In this document: one piece after another, positions 1 through 8,337 of the stretch | Position numbering within the stretch: the stretch's first letter is position 1 | How the letters are laid out: every line of letters starts with the position of its first letter | DNA from: Frigoribacterium sp. | GTDB lineage: Bacteria; Actinomycetota; Actinomycetes; Actinomycetales; Microbacteriaceae | Length of the DNA: 64,000 nucleotides | Assembly: GCA_025408445.1 (NCBI GenBank) | Contig: JANYIZ010000201.1 | Location: 1 to 64,000, forward strand | Direction of reading: 5' to 3' | Made by a program: the position numbers and the translations under genes | The notes under the pieces: model-generated | Seen by the model: the letters and a program-made list of their open reading frames with translations, nothing else | What the model was told of the DNA's origin: nothing | Database searches by the model: none

Positions 1-1
1 G

Positions 2-121
2 CGCCTCGCGATAGTCATCTGGATCGAAAAGAAATACAACCGCCGCCGCCGGCAACGCGCTCTCGGGAAGCTCACCCCGGTCGAGTTTGAGACAATGTAT
101 TCAGCCGCACACGCGGCCTAG
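2..121 (+). CDS. IS3-family transposase (OrfB), C-terminal end only
   Basis: The frame open from the left edge ends at a TAG at 119-121. It carries the usual end of an IS3-family DDE transposase: a YNRRRR stretch followed by ALGKLTPVEFE. Only about 39 residues are inside the window. Just downstream, around 133-144, the run CCACCCCCAGTGTCA is a plausible IS right end, because IS3-type elements end in CA. A broken protease gene starts immediately after it, so the element seems to have inserted there. Family assignment is firm; the exact IS boundary is an estimate. Confidence 0.8.
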   Translation, partial: RLAIVIWIEKKYNRRRRQRALGKLTPVEFETMYSAAHAA

Positions 122-149
122 AAAACCACCCACCCCCAGTGTCAACCAA

Positions 150-480
150 AGTCTGGGCAGACCCAAATGAACGTTCGAGGCCGTTCCCATCGTGCCACTG
201 TAACGAATCGATTGCGTTGCGTCGTCGAAGTAACCCTGTAACCACGTTCTTCCGCTGGGGCCGCAGTGCCCGGCTGTTATTTCGCCCGCGGTGTACTCCC
301 CGGTCACGGTGCATTGAGTGACATGGGTTGTGGTGCCCACGGTATAGGTGCTGACAATCCGGTCCCCCCGTAATAGGGAGTGCTGTCGATAAACGGCGGC
401 TGGCCGCTAGGGGACAGTGTCTGAGGCCGGACACCTGATCTAATCGTGCCCTTAGGCGCCGCGGAAACTTTCAGGATCAA
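150..480 (-). pseudogene. Trypsin-like serine protease remnant, frameshifted and cut by the IS3 element
   Basis: On the minus strand the pieces read FIDSTPYYGG and, after a one-base shift near 350, DRIVSTYTVGTTTHVTQC, followed by EITAGHCGPSG. TAGHC is the catalytic-histidine motif of chymotrypsin-fold (S1) proteases of actinobacteria. The coding similarity stops at the IS3 end near 145-150, so the Asp and Ser parts of the triad are missing. The 5' part, above about 480, has no convincing signal peptide. This is a dead fragment created by an insertion plus a frameshift. The family call rests on one motif and its surroundings. Confidence 0.5.
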
Positions 481-639
481 TCCCGCCGACAACGACCGCG
501 TGAATGGGTTCGACGGGGCAGGGCGGACCGGGCAGGGAGCGCTGGTCGAAAGAGAGTCCGACTCACGCGCGGCACGATAAGCCGACCTGGCTTTCACATT
601 CCAAAAAGCCGACGCAGTGTATGTGCGATGGTCGATGAC

Positions 640-843
640 AGTCATAGCTGTCGCCGGCAGTTCCTGTTGACTGGGATCGCGCCTGTACTCACTCCTATTG
701 CAGCGAGCGCGCTTGCCCTGCTTCAGGTGTTGGCCTTCTTCTACCATGTCGCGCGGGAGAAGCCGACTCCTCGTGTTTTGATCAACGTGCTGCTCGTCGG
801 CTTGGCGCTGTTCGTCGCGATCGCCAGGTTTTCAGGCGTGTAA
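640..843 (+). pseudogene. DoxX-family membrane protein, C-terminal half
   Basis: The open frame starts at an ATG at 628, but the recognisable part begins with FLLTGIAPVLTPIAA and continues through two hydrophobic segments to the end. That order, LTP..A..ALALLQ then a charged turn then VLINVLLVGLALFVAIARF, resembles the last two helices of DoxX-family proteins, which are normally about 120 to 140 residues. The first half is absent, and the upstream sequence belongs to the oppositely oriented protease wreck. It is probably a truncated gene. A free-standing 71-residue membrane protein starting at 628 cannot be excluded. Confidence 0.4.
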
Positions 844-869
844 GCGCACAGGCTATGTTCTGGCCTGCC

Positions 870-1433
870 TCACCTGAACAAGGAACCACTCTGAAGCGCC
901 GCGAAGATGCGTTCGATTGACGCCTCCATCGAACGCAACCCCGGTTGCGCAGTCCACTCCTCGAGGGCAACCTGGAAAACGAGCACGCCGACTTCCGCCG
1001 CGAGCGTCGCGGCAAGCGCCGTCTCGCCGCGGTTGATGAGTGCGGTTCGGGTCGCGAGTATGAGGTCGGCCCGCTTGCGGGCGTCTCGGTCCCGCAGTTC
1101 GTTGTTCGAGTTGATGATTGCCCGCCATGCCGCCATCTGCTCTTTCTGTCCCTCGAAATGGCTCGCGGCAAGCGACGCCAGTACGTGCCTGATGACCTGA
1201 GCGGAATCGAGGTTGGCAGGGGCCTCGGCAATGAGAGTGCTCGCGGCGTCCTGGATGCTGGTCCCACCGAAAATGACCTCGCGTTTATCGGCGAAATAGC
1301 GGAAGAAGGTCCGAGTCGTCAGGCCCGCCCGAGAAGTGATCTGCGGAACCGTGGTGGCGGAGAACCCTTGCTCCGAAAATAGCTCGAGCGCCGCGCGCTC
1401 GAGCCGGCCACGCGCATCGGGAGCCCACCTCAT
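870..1433 (-). CDS. TetR-family transcriptional regulator
   Basis: A 187-residue TetR-type repressor. The N-terminal helix-turn-helix is clear: GRLERAALELFSEQGFSATTV, then ITSRAGLTTRTFFRYFADKREV. The rest is a helical ligand domain of normal size. The ATG at 1433 gives a start directly before the first helix. The frame stays open to 1508, but that would overlap the divergent gene and add a non-homologous leader. It is divergent from a quinone-reductase-like gene, with three ATGACA-type half-sites between them, so it probably represses that gene and itself. The ligand is unknown. Confidence 0.88.
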   Translation of the reverse strand: MRWAPDARGRLERAALELFSEQGFSATTVPQITSRAGLTTRTFFRYFADKREVIFGGTSIQDAASTLIAEAPANLDSAQVIRHVLASLAASHFEGQKEQMAAWRAIINSNNELRDRDARKRADLILATRTALINRGETALAATLAAEVGVLVFQVALEEWTAQPGLRSMEASIERIFAALQSGSLFR

Positions 1434-1448
1434 ATCCCAAGAGTAGTG

Positions 1449-1490
1449 ATGACATAGCGCGCCATGACATATGATGGCACTTCGTGTCAT
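1449..1490. promoter_or_regulatory. Putative TetR operator: direct and inverted ATGACAT half-sites
   Basis: ATGACAT occurs at 1449-1455 and 1464-1470, and its near-inverse GTGTCAT at 1484-1490. The second and third copies form an inverted pair with a 13-base spacer. They fill the divergent promoter region between the TetR gene and the reductase gene, the usual place for a local TetR operator. Confidence 0.5.
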
Positions 1491-1549
1491 TAACGGTCGG
1501 AGCATCATGGCAACGAGGACTGACTCTCAAGCGGCTTGGCTGCGGCTCA

Positions 1550-2620
1550 ATGGGTGATGTCAACAGAGCACTTTGGCTAGAGACCGCGCGGGGGCCTTTC
1601 TCGATCCGCGTGGCGCCGATGCCAGAACCTGGTCCGGGTGAGGTAGTAATTCGGGCGCAGGCCGTAGCGGTCAATCCGCTGGACGTGATTGGTGGTTCCG
1701 TGCGGCGGCTGGTGACACCATGGCTGCGCTATCCAACCGTCCTAGGAAGCGACGTTGCCGGCGTAGTTGTCGACGTCGGGTTGGGTGTCACGCACGTCAA
1801 ACGGGGTGACCGGGTGATGGGATATGCAGCAGGCCAGGAAAAGCAACGAAACAGCCCCGCGGAAGGAGCGTTCCAGCTCTTCGTGGTCGTTCTCGCGCGC
1901 GTCTGCACGCCTCTCCCGTCGACTGTCACGGTGGAGCAAGCGGCTGTTCTACCTTTGGCACTGTCGACCGCCGCGGCCGGCCTTTTCGAAGCAGACCAAC
2001 TAGGACTCTCGCTGCCCGGGGAGGCCGATCCACCGAGTCGCGGGGTTGTCCTCGTGTGGGGTGCGTCGACCAGCGTGGGCTGCAACGCTGTCCAACTTGC
2101 TCGCGCAAGTGGATACACCGTGCTCGCCACCGCAGGGCCACACAACCACGATCTCGTGCGCTCACTGGGCGCGGAGGAAGTGTTCGACTATCGATCTGCT
2201 GGGGTAGACGCATCGATCCTCGAAGCACTAGGAACTCGTGAACTAGTCGGAACGCTTGCCATCGGAAAAGGCTCCCTGACCCATGCCCTCCACATTGCCC
2301 GGGCCGTCCACGGGACGAAGAAGATCGCTTCTTCAATGCCCTCCCCCGTCACCCAAGCTCGCTCGTTGCTGGCCCGAGCCCGCGGGATCCGGGTAACAAG
2401 CATTTGGGGTGGCACGCCCGTGCAATCGAAGATCGGGCCCGCCGTCTTCCAGGCCTTTCTTCCCGACGCGCTCGAAGACGGCCGCTTCCGACCGGCCCCT
2501 GCTCCCACGGTCTACGGGACGGGGCTAGAGCAATTGCCGGGAGCGATGAAAGCCCTCAGTAACGGAGTGTCCGCGACCAAGCTCGTCGTCGCTCTCAACC
2601 CCAGTAAGGACCTGGCATGA
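1550..2620 (+). CDS. Zinc-independent MDR-type NADPH:quinone reductase-like oxidoreductase
   Basis: About 356 residues of the medium-chain dehydrogenase/reductase superfamily. The N-terminal GroES-like part has PGPGEVVIRAQAVAVNPLDV and VLGSDVAGVVVDVG. The Rossmann part has a nucleotide-binding turn near residues 166-180 (VWGASTSVGCNAVQLA). The zinc-ligand pattern of alcohol dehydrogenases is absent, so a quinone or enoyl reductase activity is more likely. The ATG at 1550 precedes the conserved region; an in-frame start at 1484 adds 22 unlike residues. The stop overlaps the next start (ATGA), so the two are probably co-translated under the divergent TetR regulator. The substrate is not predictable. 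Confidence 0.85.
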   Translation: MGDVNRALWLETARGPFSIRVAPMPEPGPGEVVIRAQAVAVNPLDVIGGSVRRLVTPWLRYPTVLGSDVAGVVVDVGLGVTHVKRGDRVMGYAAGQEKQRNSPAEGAFQLFVVVLARVCTPLPSTVTVEQAAVLPLALSTAAAGLFEADQLGLSLPGEADPPSRGVVLVWGASTSVGCNAVQLARASGYTVLATAGPHNHDLVRSLGAEEVFDYRSAGVDASILEALGTRELVGTLAIGKGSLTHALHIARAVHGTKKIASSMPSPVTQARSLLARARGIRVTSIWGGTPVQSKIGPAVFQAFLPDALEDGRFRPAPAPTVYGTGLEQLPGAMKALSNGVSATKLVVALNPSKDLA

Positions 2621-3258
2621 CATCACTAAAAACATTCCTCGTGTTCGGCGCAACCGGTCAAACAGGGAGGCATTTCACATCTCTCGCCCTCGCGGATGGA
2701 CACCGCGTCAGGGCTCTTGTGCGAACCCCCAGCAGGGTTGAGGAATCGAGTCCGAATCTCGAGGTCCACCAAGGCTCAATCACTGAACCGCTCGATCTGC
2801 ACAGCCTCCTCGACGAGGTCGATTACGTGGTCTGCCTTCTTGGAGACGCTCAACTGCAGGCCACACGGAAAGTAAACACGGTCTTCGTTCAGCAGCTCAT
2901 CCCTGCGATGAGGCGCCAGAACGTGACCAGGTTCCTGTATCAGGCTGGTGGACTTAGCGCGCCACCGAACCACAAGTTGCCGCTTGTTTTGAAAGTAGTA
3001 AGGAGCACCGTCGCACGAAAGTTCATCGGGCAGCATCGAGACAACGAAGCGGTAATGCAGTATCTCGTGGATACTGCCAGCGACATCGAATGGATGGTTC
3101 ACCGCGCCGCGATCGGCTCAGACGGACCCACTAGGGGTACACTCCGGCGGTCAGCGAAGAAGGTTAGCATCGCAACTTTTTCTGACGTCGCTGCCTATAA
3201 CTACAACCTTCTGTTAGACCCCTCAGCCATTCATACCAGCGACCTCAGCGCTTACTAA
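2617..3258 (+). CDS. Atypical SDR / NmrA-like NAD(P)-binding protein
   Basis: 213 residues with the GATGQTGRH nucleotide-binding turn at residues 11-19, typical of atypical short-chain dehydrogenases that handle NADPH. Family features that follow are an acidic stretch (LLDEVDYVVCLLG) and RFLYQAGGL. It is a little shorter at the C-terminus than many relatives but has no obvious break. The start overlaps the stop of the MDR oxidoreductase by four bases, so both form one operon. A redox or sensing role in a quinone or xenobiotic response is inference. Confidence 0.8.
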   Translation: MTSLKTFLVFGATGQTGRHFTSLALADGHRVRALVRTPSRVEESSPNLEVHQGSITEPLDLHSLLDEVDYVVCLLGDAQLQATRKVNTVFVQQLIPAMRRQNVTRFLYQAGGLSAPPNHKLPLVLKVVRSTVARKFIGQHRDNEAVMQYLVDTASDIEWMVHRAAIGSDGPTRGTLRRSAKKVSIATFSDVAAYNYNLLLDPSAIHTSDLSAY

Positions 3259-3757
3259 AAGATATAAAGACGTTTTCCGTGGGCGCGACACTGCGTTACA
3301 AACGCTGACGCTCGCCCGGTCCTAAGTTCCACAATGTTCTAGGCCGATTCCGCCGACACAGGAGCCCCATTGCGCTTCACACGGGTGAGACCCAACGCTC
3401 CCCGAGCGTTGAAGGCGTTCGGGGCATATCCTCACGGCGCTCCGATATTCCACGCTCCTTTGACACCTTGCTCCTGGCGTTGTTTTCGACAGGTCGTCGT
3501 CTGTACAGCAGTCAGGCGATGACCCTTGGGTTGGACTTGACGACGCGCAGGTGCTCGACAGTGTCAGTGCCCATGAGCCCCACGATCAGACCTGTGACGA
3601 GCGGGACCGCACGGACGGCCTCGGTCTTGTCGGCGAGGCCGGCGACCTTCCGTCAGAATTTTCTACGGCGTCATAGACCTGCACCCCACCCGCCGGCTTA
3701 CAGCCACGGTCCGGTTGGCGACCCGCACGAGCCACACCATTCGGTGCGCTCGTCGAG
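3259..3757. other. Non-coding, degraded stretch
   Basis: No intact gene is seen. On the minus strand around 3510-3640 a short run reads GLADKTEAVRAVPLVTGLIV and on to VVKSNPRVIA before a stop. It looks like a scrap of a former protein, but I do not recognise the family. The rest reads as random sequence next to a decayed recombinase gene. Confidence 0.4.
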
Positions 3758-4340
3758 CTATTTCTGCTGGTCGACCAATGCGAGCAGGTGCTCGCTGTCG
3801 ACCTTGGACAGTGCTCGGGCAACGGAGGACGCGCCGACTCCGAGCACGCGCGCGATCGCCGCGATGCTCTGGCGCTCTGAGCGCATCCGGACCGCCGCGG
3901 TCACGCGCGCCGGCGTCATGACAGAAGGCCGGCCACCCACACGGCCGTGAGCGCGCGCGTGCGCAAGGCCCCGTTGGGTGTTTTCACGAATCGTGTCTAC
4001 ACGCAGCTGTGCGAGCACGGCGACGAAGCCAAGCGCGGCCCATTGGCGTCGTCGTGTCGATGTCCGGCCCGGTGAGGCTCTTGATCTGCACCCCGCGATC
4101 GTGCAGCCACGCAATGGTCTGTCTGGCCATGACTTCGCTGCCGGGTATCCGGTCGAGCTAGCGTGTCGCCAGCGCGAAGGTCGAGCCACTGGGGCCGGTC
4201 TGCCACGCGGCTTAATTCGCCGCGATCGGTGAACACGCGAACGGCCCCATATGCGCTCAGCTCCGCATTTTAGGCCTCTGTGCTTTGCTCCCGCGTCGAC
4301 ACTCGCGCGAAGCCGATGATGTTGAGATTCGGGTCCCGCG
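3758..4340 (-). pseudogene. Serine recombinase (resolvase/invertase) with several frameshifts
   Basis: Read on the minus strand, pieces in different frames give IIGFARVSTREQSTEA (the catalytic-serine motif), then VFTDRGELSRVADRPQWLDL, then AWLHDRGVQIKSLTGPDIDT, then DTIRENTQRGLAHARAHGRV with GRPS and a C-terminal helix-turn-helix (SIAAIARVLGVGASSVARAL). In order these are the parts of a small serine recombinase. At least three frame changes and an in-frame stop right after the N-terminal motif make it non-functional. It lies directly downstream of an intact relative. Confidence 0.8.
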
Positions 4341-4419
4341 GGCGAGGACCGCGAGCGGGATCTGGTCTTCGACATGTAGTCGAATCACGTGCCACCGCTC
4401 GGTCGCATCCACGATTCAC

Positions 4420-5016
4420 CTACACGGTGGCGCTCTCGCGCGCCGCGAGGCCTTGCTGATGCCGATAGAGGGTTGCCCTGCTCCACCCAACGAGTTTCGC
4501 CGCGTCCGCCGCGGTCCTTCCCTTCGCCCTAGCCTCAGAAACGAGTTTGAGCTTGTCTGCGACGACGAGAGGATCTGACAGAGGGCGGCCGAACCTGGTG
4601 CCGCCTTGCCGGGCGGCCGTGATCCCCGCATTCACGCGCTCCGTGATCAGTTCGCGTTCGTACTCAGCCAGAGTAGCCAGCATGTTCAGCATCAGCCGGC
4701 CCGAAGTCGTTGACGGGTCGATGCCATCCGAGATGCTCTTGACCTGCACGTCCCGCTCCCGAAGCAGCTTCACGGTATTCAGAACATCAATCAGGGAGCG
4801 TCCGAGTCGATCGACCCGCCACACGACGACGGTGTCACCTGGCTCGGCATACTCCAGAAGCTTCCTCATCCCCAGGCGCGAGATCGCGGTACGGCTGCCC
4901 GAAGTGACGTCGGCAAAAATGTCCCGCTCCTGCACGCCCGATTTGATCAGAGCGTCGACCTGCAACTTCGCGTCCTGACTTCTGGTGCTAACCCGTGTGC
5001 ACCCGAGATGTCTCAC
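4420..5016 (-). CDS. Intact small serine recombinase (resolvase/invertase family)
   Basis: 198 residues, the normal size. The catalytic serine is Ser10 in TRVSTRSQD. The conserved arginine cluster is at 67-73 (RVDRLGRS), followed by the long E helix (LMLNMLATLAEYERELI, ERV), a GRPL linker and a C-terminal helix-turn-helix (AADAAKLVGWSRATLYRH). No disabling change is visible. Such enzymes resolve or invert DNA between two about 28-bp crossover sites. The sequence upstream of its start holds repeated half-sites of a GTCTCGGAAA type, and a matching site lies at 11656-11685, so both its probable targets are in this window. Confidence 0.9.
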   Translation of the reverse strand: MRHLGCTRVSTRSQDAKLQVDALIKSGVQERDIFADVTSGSRTAISRLGMRKLLEYAEPGDTVVVWRVDRLGRSLIDVLNTVKLLRERDVQVKSISDGIDPSTTSGRLMLNMLATLAEYERELITERVNAGITAARQGGTRFGRPLSDPLVVADKLKLVSEARAKGRTAADAAKLVGWSRATLYRHQQGLAARESATV

Positions 5017-5028
5017 CAGATCATTCTG

Positions 5029-5175
5029 CCTCAGAAACTGCTAGAACCGGCGAACCAAAGACAAAACTCAGTAAGACATATTTTCGAGACACTGTGGAGC
5101 CCCGAACTCCAGCTCTGAGGACCGCTGAATCGAATGGGCTCCAAGCGTCTCGGAAAGCTCTAGGTTTCCGAGACG
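5029..5175. promoter_or_regulatory. Putative res/crossover region of the serine recombinase
   Basis: Half-sites related to GTCTCGGAAA appear upstream of the recombinase: CCTCAGAAACTGCTAG near 5029-5044, TTTTCGAGAC near 5083-5092, and a 30-bp site at 5146-5175. That last site has perfect 11-bp arms (CGTCTCGGAAA and TTTCCGAGACG) around an 8-base core GCTCTAGG. Tn3-type resolvases bind several such subsites beside their own gene, one of them the crossover site. The layout fits, but binding is inferred. Confidence 0.5.
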
Positions 5176-5512
5176 CCAACCTGGAACAGTCTCTTCACGC
5201 GATGAATGACGCTCAGGCCTGTTGAGCGGCGAATTCGTCGCCCTCGGACGTGAACAGTTGGCGCGCTAGTTTGGGGCTGCTGGTGCCTAGACCTTGCGCA
5301 AGCGATTGCTCGTCTCTCGCCCCATGTCGTCGCCACCGTCATATCTCTTGTGCCACCGACCATCGCCGTCGTTTCCGGTCGGGTTGTCGAATGAATCGTT
5401 CGGCTTTGGGAGAGCCTTAAACTCTCCTATCGGCTGCTGACGAGATCTGTTCCAATTACTTCAAACGTCAGCAGGCGTCCAATGGTGTACGACCGAGCGG
5501 ATAGGGCCTGAC
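5176..5512. other. Intergenic stretch with a long inverted repeat
   Basis: No gene is recognised. Near its right end CTGCTGACG (5434-5442) and CGTCAGCAG (5466-5474) form a perfect 9-bp inverted repeat about 40 bases before the molybdoenzyme start. A smaller hairpin, GGAGAG/CTCTCC, lies near 5410-5427. The larger repeat could be an operator for the downstream operon; no cognate regulator is adjacent. Confidence 0.4.
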
Positions 5513-7276
5513 ATGAGCGAGACACCGCGCGATCCAGCCAATTCCGGCGACCGGTTCCCGAGTTTCCGCACCGAACTGGACGCCCAGCACTACCACGCTG
5601 TCGGGAAAGACTGGGCCGGCGGTGTACCGCCCCAATTCGGTGTCGCCCCGCGCATCCGGGTCGGCCGGACGAAGTGGTTCAACCTGCTCTGGCTGATCCC
5701 CATCTGTGTGGTTCTGTTCATCATCGCGATTGCCGTAGCAAAGGGTCTCCGGGAAACAGCCGGGGTGCAGGCATTTATCCGCCAGTACCCGGGCCTGTCT
5801 GAGCTCCCAGCGGGAACTCCCGTCGGGTTTCCGGTGTGGTTGGAGTGGCAGCACTTTTTGAACCTGTTCTTCATGCTGTTCATCATCGGATCCGGCATCA
5901 CGATCCTCGCCGACCACCCACGCCTGTACTGGACAAGGAACTCCACCCCAGGCAAGGACTGGTTCCGGATCCAGAAACCCGTCCCCACGTCGGCCCTCTA
6001 CACGGCCAAGGAGGACTCCATCACCCTCCCGAATGGGGTGGGGCTCCCTGGACGCCGACATTCGATCGGGCTGGCCCGCTGGTGGCACCTCGGCATCGAC
6101 ACGCTGTGGCTGGTCAACGGGATCGTGTTCTACATCCTCATCTTCACGACCGGGCAATGGTTGCGCCTCGTACCACGGCACTGGGATGTCATCCCGAACG
6201 CGATCTCCGTCGCCATCCAATACCTGTCCCTGGATTGGCCGCTGGAGTCCGGGTGGACGAACTACAACGGACTGCAACTCATCGCCTACTTCGTCACCGT
6301 GTTCATCGCCGCCCCACTCGCCGTCATCACCGGGCTTGGCATGTCGCCGGCCCTGTCCACCCGGTTCCCCAGGATCAGTTCCGTGTTCAGCATCCAATTC
6401 GCCCGCTCGGTGCATTTCGTCGTCCTGGGCTGGTTCATCCTCTTCATCGTCGTCCACGTCACTCTTGTGCTGACCACCGGGGCTCTGCAGAACCTGAACC
6501 ACATGTTCGCTACCCGCAACGACCAGTCCTGGTGGGGATTCGCCATCTTCACCGGGGCGCTCCTGGTCCTGATCGCGGCGTGGGTGGCGGCGACCCCGTT
6601 CACCTACCGGTACCCCCGCGTCGTGCAACGCGTCGGCTACGCCCTCATCGGCCCCGCGCAACGCCTCTTCGAACACATCGACGCCAAACCCGGTCAGTAC
6701 ACGGAGAAAGACATCTCCCCGTATTTCTGGCACAACGGCAAATACCCCGAAGGTGCCGCCTACCTGGCCCTGCAAAAAGACGGCTTCCGGGATTACACCC
6801 TCCGCGTCAACGGGCTCGTGAAGAATCCCGTCGAGCTGAACCTCACCCAGCTACGGGCATTGGACCATCACGAGCAGATCACCCAACACTTCTGCATCCA
6901 AGGATGGTCCGGGGTTGCGAAATGGGGCGGCGTGTCCATGCAAAGCCTGATGGACCTCGTGCAGCCCGCACCGGAAGCGAAATGGGTGATCTTCTACTCC
7001 CACGCCCTCGGCCCAGACGGTGGTCTTTACTACGATGCGCAACCCATCGAACAGATGAGCCACCACCTGACGATGCTCGCCTACGACATGAACGACGACA
7101 CCCTCGACTTCGGCCACGGCGCCCCCCTGCGGCTCCGCAACGAAATCGAACTCGGCTTCAAAATGGTGAAATGGCTGAAAGGGGTGGAGTTCGTGGAACA
7201 CTTTTCCGACGTCGGCGGGGGCCTTGGCGGATACAACAACGACCACGAGTTCTTCGGATACAGCCAATCCATCTGA
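5513..7276 (+). CDS. Membrane cytochrome b fused to a sulfite-oxidase-like molybdopterin domain
   Basis: 587 residues in two parts. Residues about 55-365 form a multi-span cytochrome b561-like membrane domain with histidines suited to haem (His114, His192, His301, His315). Residues about 400-587 form an oxidoreductase molybdopterin-binding domain of the sulfite oxidase/MsrP superfamily. Cys461 in HFCIQGWSGVAKWGGV is the expected molybdenum ligand, followed by APLRLRNEIELGFKMVKW. There is no Tat signal, consistent with insertion through the membrane domain. The natural substrate is unknown; sulfite or an S-oxide is plausible given the transporter next door. A TDT-family exporter gene follows within about 30 bases, suggesting an operon. 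Confidence 0.85.
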   Translation: MSETPRDPANSGDRFPSFRTELDAQHYHAVGKDWAGGVPPQFGVAPRIRVGRTKWFNLLWLIPICVVLFIIAIAVAKGLRETAGVQAFIRQYPGLSELPAGTPVGFPVWLEWQHFLNLFFMLFIIGSGITILADHPRLYWTRNSTPGKDWFRIQKPVPTSALYTAKEDSITLPNGVGLPGRRHSIGLARWWHLGIDTLWLVNGIVFYILIFTTGQWLRLVPRHWDVIPNAISVAIQYLSLDWPLESGWTNYNGLQLIAYFVTVFIAAPLAVITGLGMSPALSTRFPRISSVFSIQFARSVHFVVLGWFILFIVVHVTLVLTTGALQNLNHMFATRNDQSWWGFAIFTGALLVLIAAWVAATPFTYRYPRVVQRVGYALIGPAQRLFEHIDAKPGQYTEKDISPYFWHNGKYPEGAAYLALQKDGFRDYTLRVNGLVKNPVELNLTQLRALDHHEQITQHFCIQGWSGVAKWGGVSMQSLMDLVQPAPEAKWVIFYSHALGPDGGLYYDAQPIEQMSHHLTMLAYDMNDDTLDFGHGAPLRLRNEIELGFKMVKWLKGVEFVEHFSDVGGGLGGYNNDHEFFGYSQSI

Positions 7277-7305
7277 CCAGACGGTGGCGGGACGCAGCGC
7301 ACCGG

Positions 7306-8337
7306 GTGCCGCCCGCTGCGTTCTCGTTCGTGATGGCCACCGGGATCATCTCCACCGCCTTGAACCTCACCGGCTGGACCATCCTCTCCACCGTCTTTCT
7401 GGTCATTGCCCTGGCCGGGCTTACGATCCTGACCGGACTGAGTGTCACCCGCATCGCCCGTTCCCGCCAAGATGTCGTGGCGGATTTCACCGACCCTGGG
7501 CGGGCGTTTGGATTCTTCACCGTCATCGCGGGCCTTGATGTCGTCGCCGTCCGTCTCGCCGCCGGCGGGTACCCGTGGGGTGCCGCAGTCCTTAGCGCGA
7601 TCAGTGTTCCCGTCTGGCTGGCCCTGACATACAGCATCCCGACCGGGTTCTTCCTCAGGTCCGACGACGCGCCCGAGCGGGTGCGGGTGGATGGGTCCTG
7701 GCTGCTGTGGGTTGTCGGAACTCAAGCCCTCGCCATCGTCACCAGCCTCGTCACCACCGTTTGTCCCAGCGACTTCCTGGCCGGAGTCGCCGTGGGCTTG
7801 TGGGGCATCGGAGGGATTCTCTATCTGGTTCTCACGGCCCTGATCGTGCACCAGTTACTCACGGTCCGAAGCGACCCTGCGTCGTTCTCGCAGACGTATT
7901 GGATCTTGATGGGCGCCACCGCGATCTCCGTCCTCGCCGCGGCGCATCTCATCGAACTTCCTCACACCCTCCCGATCGTGAAGGCCACCGCGGCGACAGT
8001 GGTCGGTGCCGGTTACCTGCTGTGGGCGGTGGGGACCTGGTGGATTCCGTTCCTGGTCATCTTCGGCCTCTGGCGCCACCTCACCCACCGCGTCCCGCTC
8101 CGCTACACCACCGCGCTGTGGAGCACAGTGTTCCCGTTGGGGATGTACTCCACCGCCAGCATCACCTTCGGCACCATCCTCAAAGCGACCTTCATGGTCG
8201 ATGCCGGCCGCATCGGGACCGTTATCGCCGTTCTTGCCTGGCTTGCCGTCGTGGTACTCGCCTGTCGTGCTGTCCTGCATACCCTGCCGGCGGCTAAACA
8301 GCACAACGTAGCGCCCACCGGCGGCCCCTCAAGCTAG
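7306..8337 (+). CDS. TDT-family transporter (TehA/SSU1/SLAC1-like)
   Basis: About 343 residues with some ten hydrophobic segments. The first helix reads PPAAFSFVMATGIIST, the hallmark of the tellurite-resistance/dicarboxylate (TDT) family, which includes plant SLAC1 anion channels and the fungal sulfite pump SSU1. The start is uncertain. GTG at 7306 retains the whole first helix. A CTG at 7273, overlapping the previous stop, would add a conserved-looking LTRRWRDAAHR leader, and the ATG at 7333 would cut the helix. The pairing with a sulfite-oxidase-like enzyme favours sulfite export, but that is inference. The 3' end overlaps the convergent cupin gene by four bases. Confidence 0.8.
   Translation: MPPAAFSFVMATGIISTALNLTGWTILSTVFLVIALAGLTILTGLSVTRIARSRQDVVADFTDPGRAFGFFTVIAGLDVVAVRLAAGGYPWGAAVLSAISVPVWLALTYSIPTGFFLRSDDAPERVRVDGSWLLWVVGTQALAIVTSLVTTVCPSDFLAGVAVGLWGIGGILYLVLTALIVHQLLTVRSDPASFSQTYWILMGATAISVLAAAHLIELPHTLPIVKATAATVVGAGYLLWAVGTWWIPFLVIFGLWRHLTHRVPLRYTTALWSTVFPLGMYSTASITFGTILKATFMVDAGRIGTVIAVLAWLAVVVLACRAVLHTLPAAKQHNVAPTGGPSS

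Noticed and set aside
4995-5225. Small plus-strand ORF across the recombinase upstream region
   Set aside because: The region is better explained as recombinase binding sites; the translation has no recognisable content.
5468-6775. Long minus-strand frame opposite the molybdoenzyme gene
   Set aside because: It is acidic and Gly/Asp/Glu-rich, the reverse pattern of the membrane domain. No start signal or motif.
5836-7305. Extension of the TDT transporter frame upstream through the molybdoenzyme gene
   Set aside because: The extra 490 codons are an Arg/Pro/His-rich out-of-frame reading of the enzyme; the membrane protein begins near 7273-7306.
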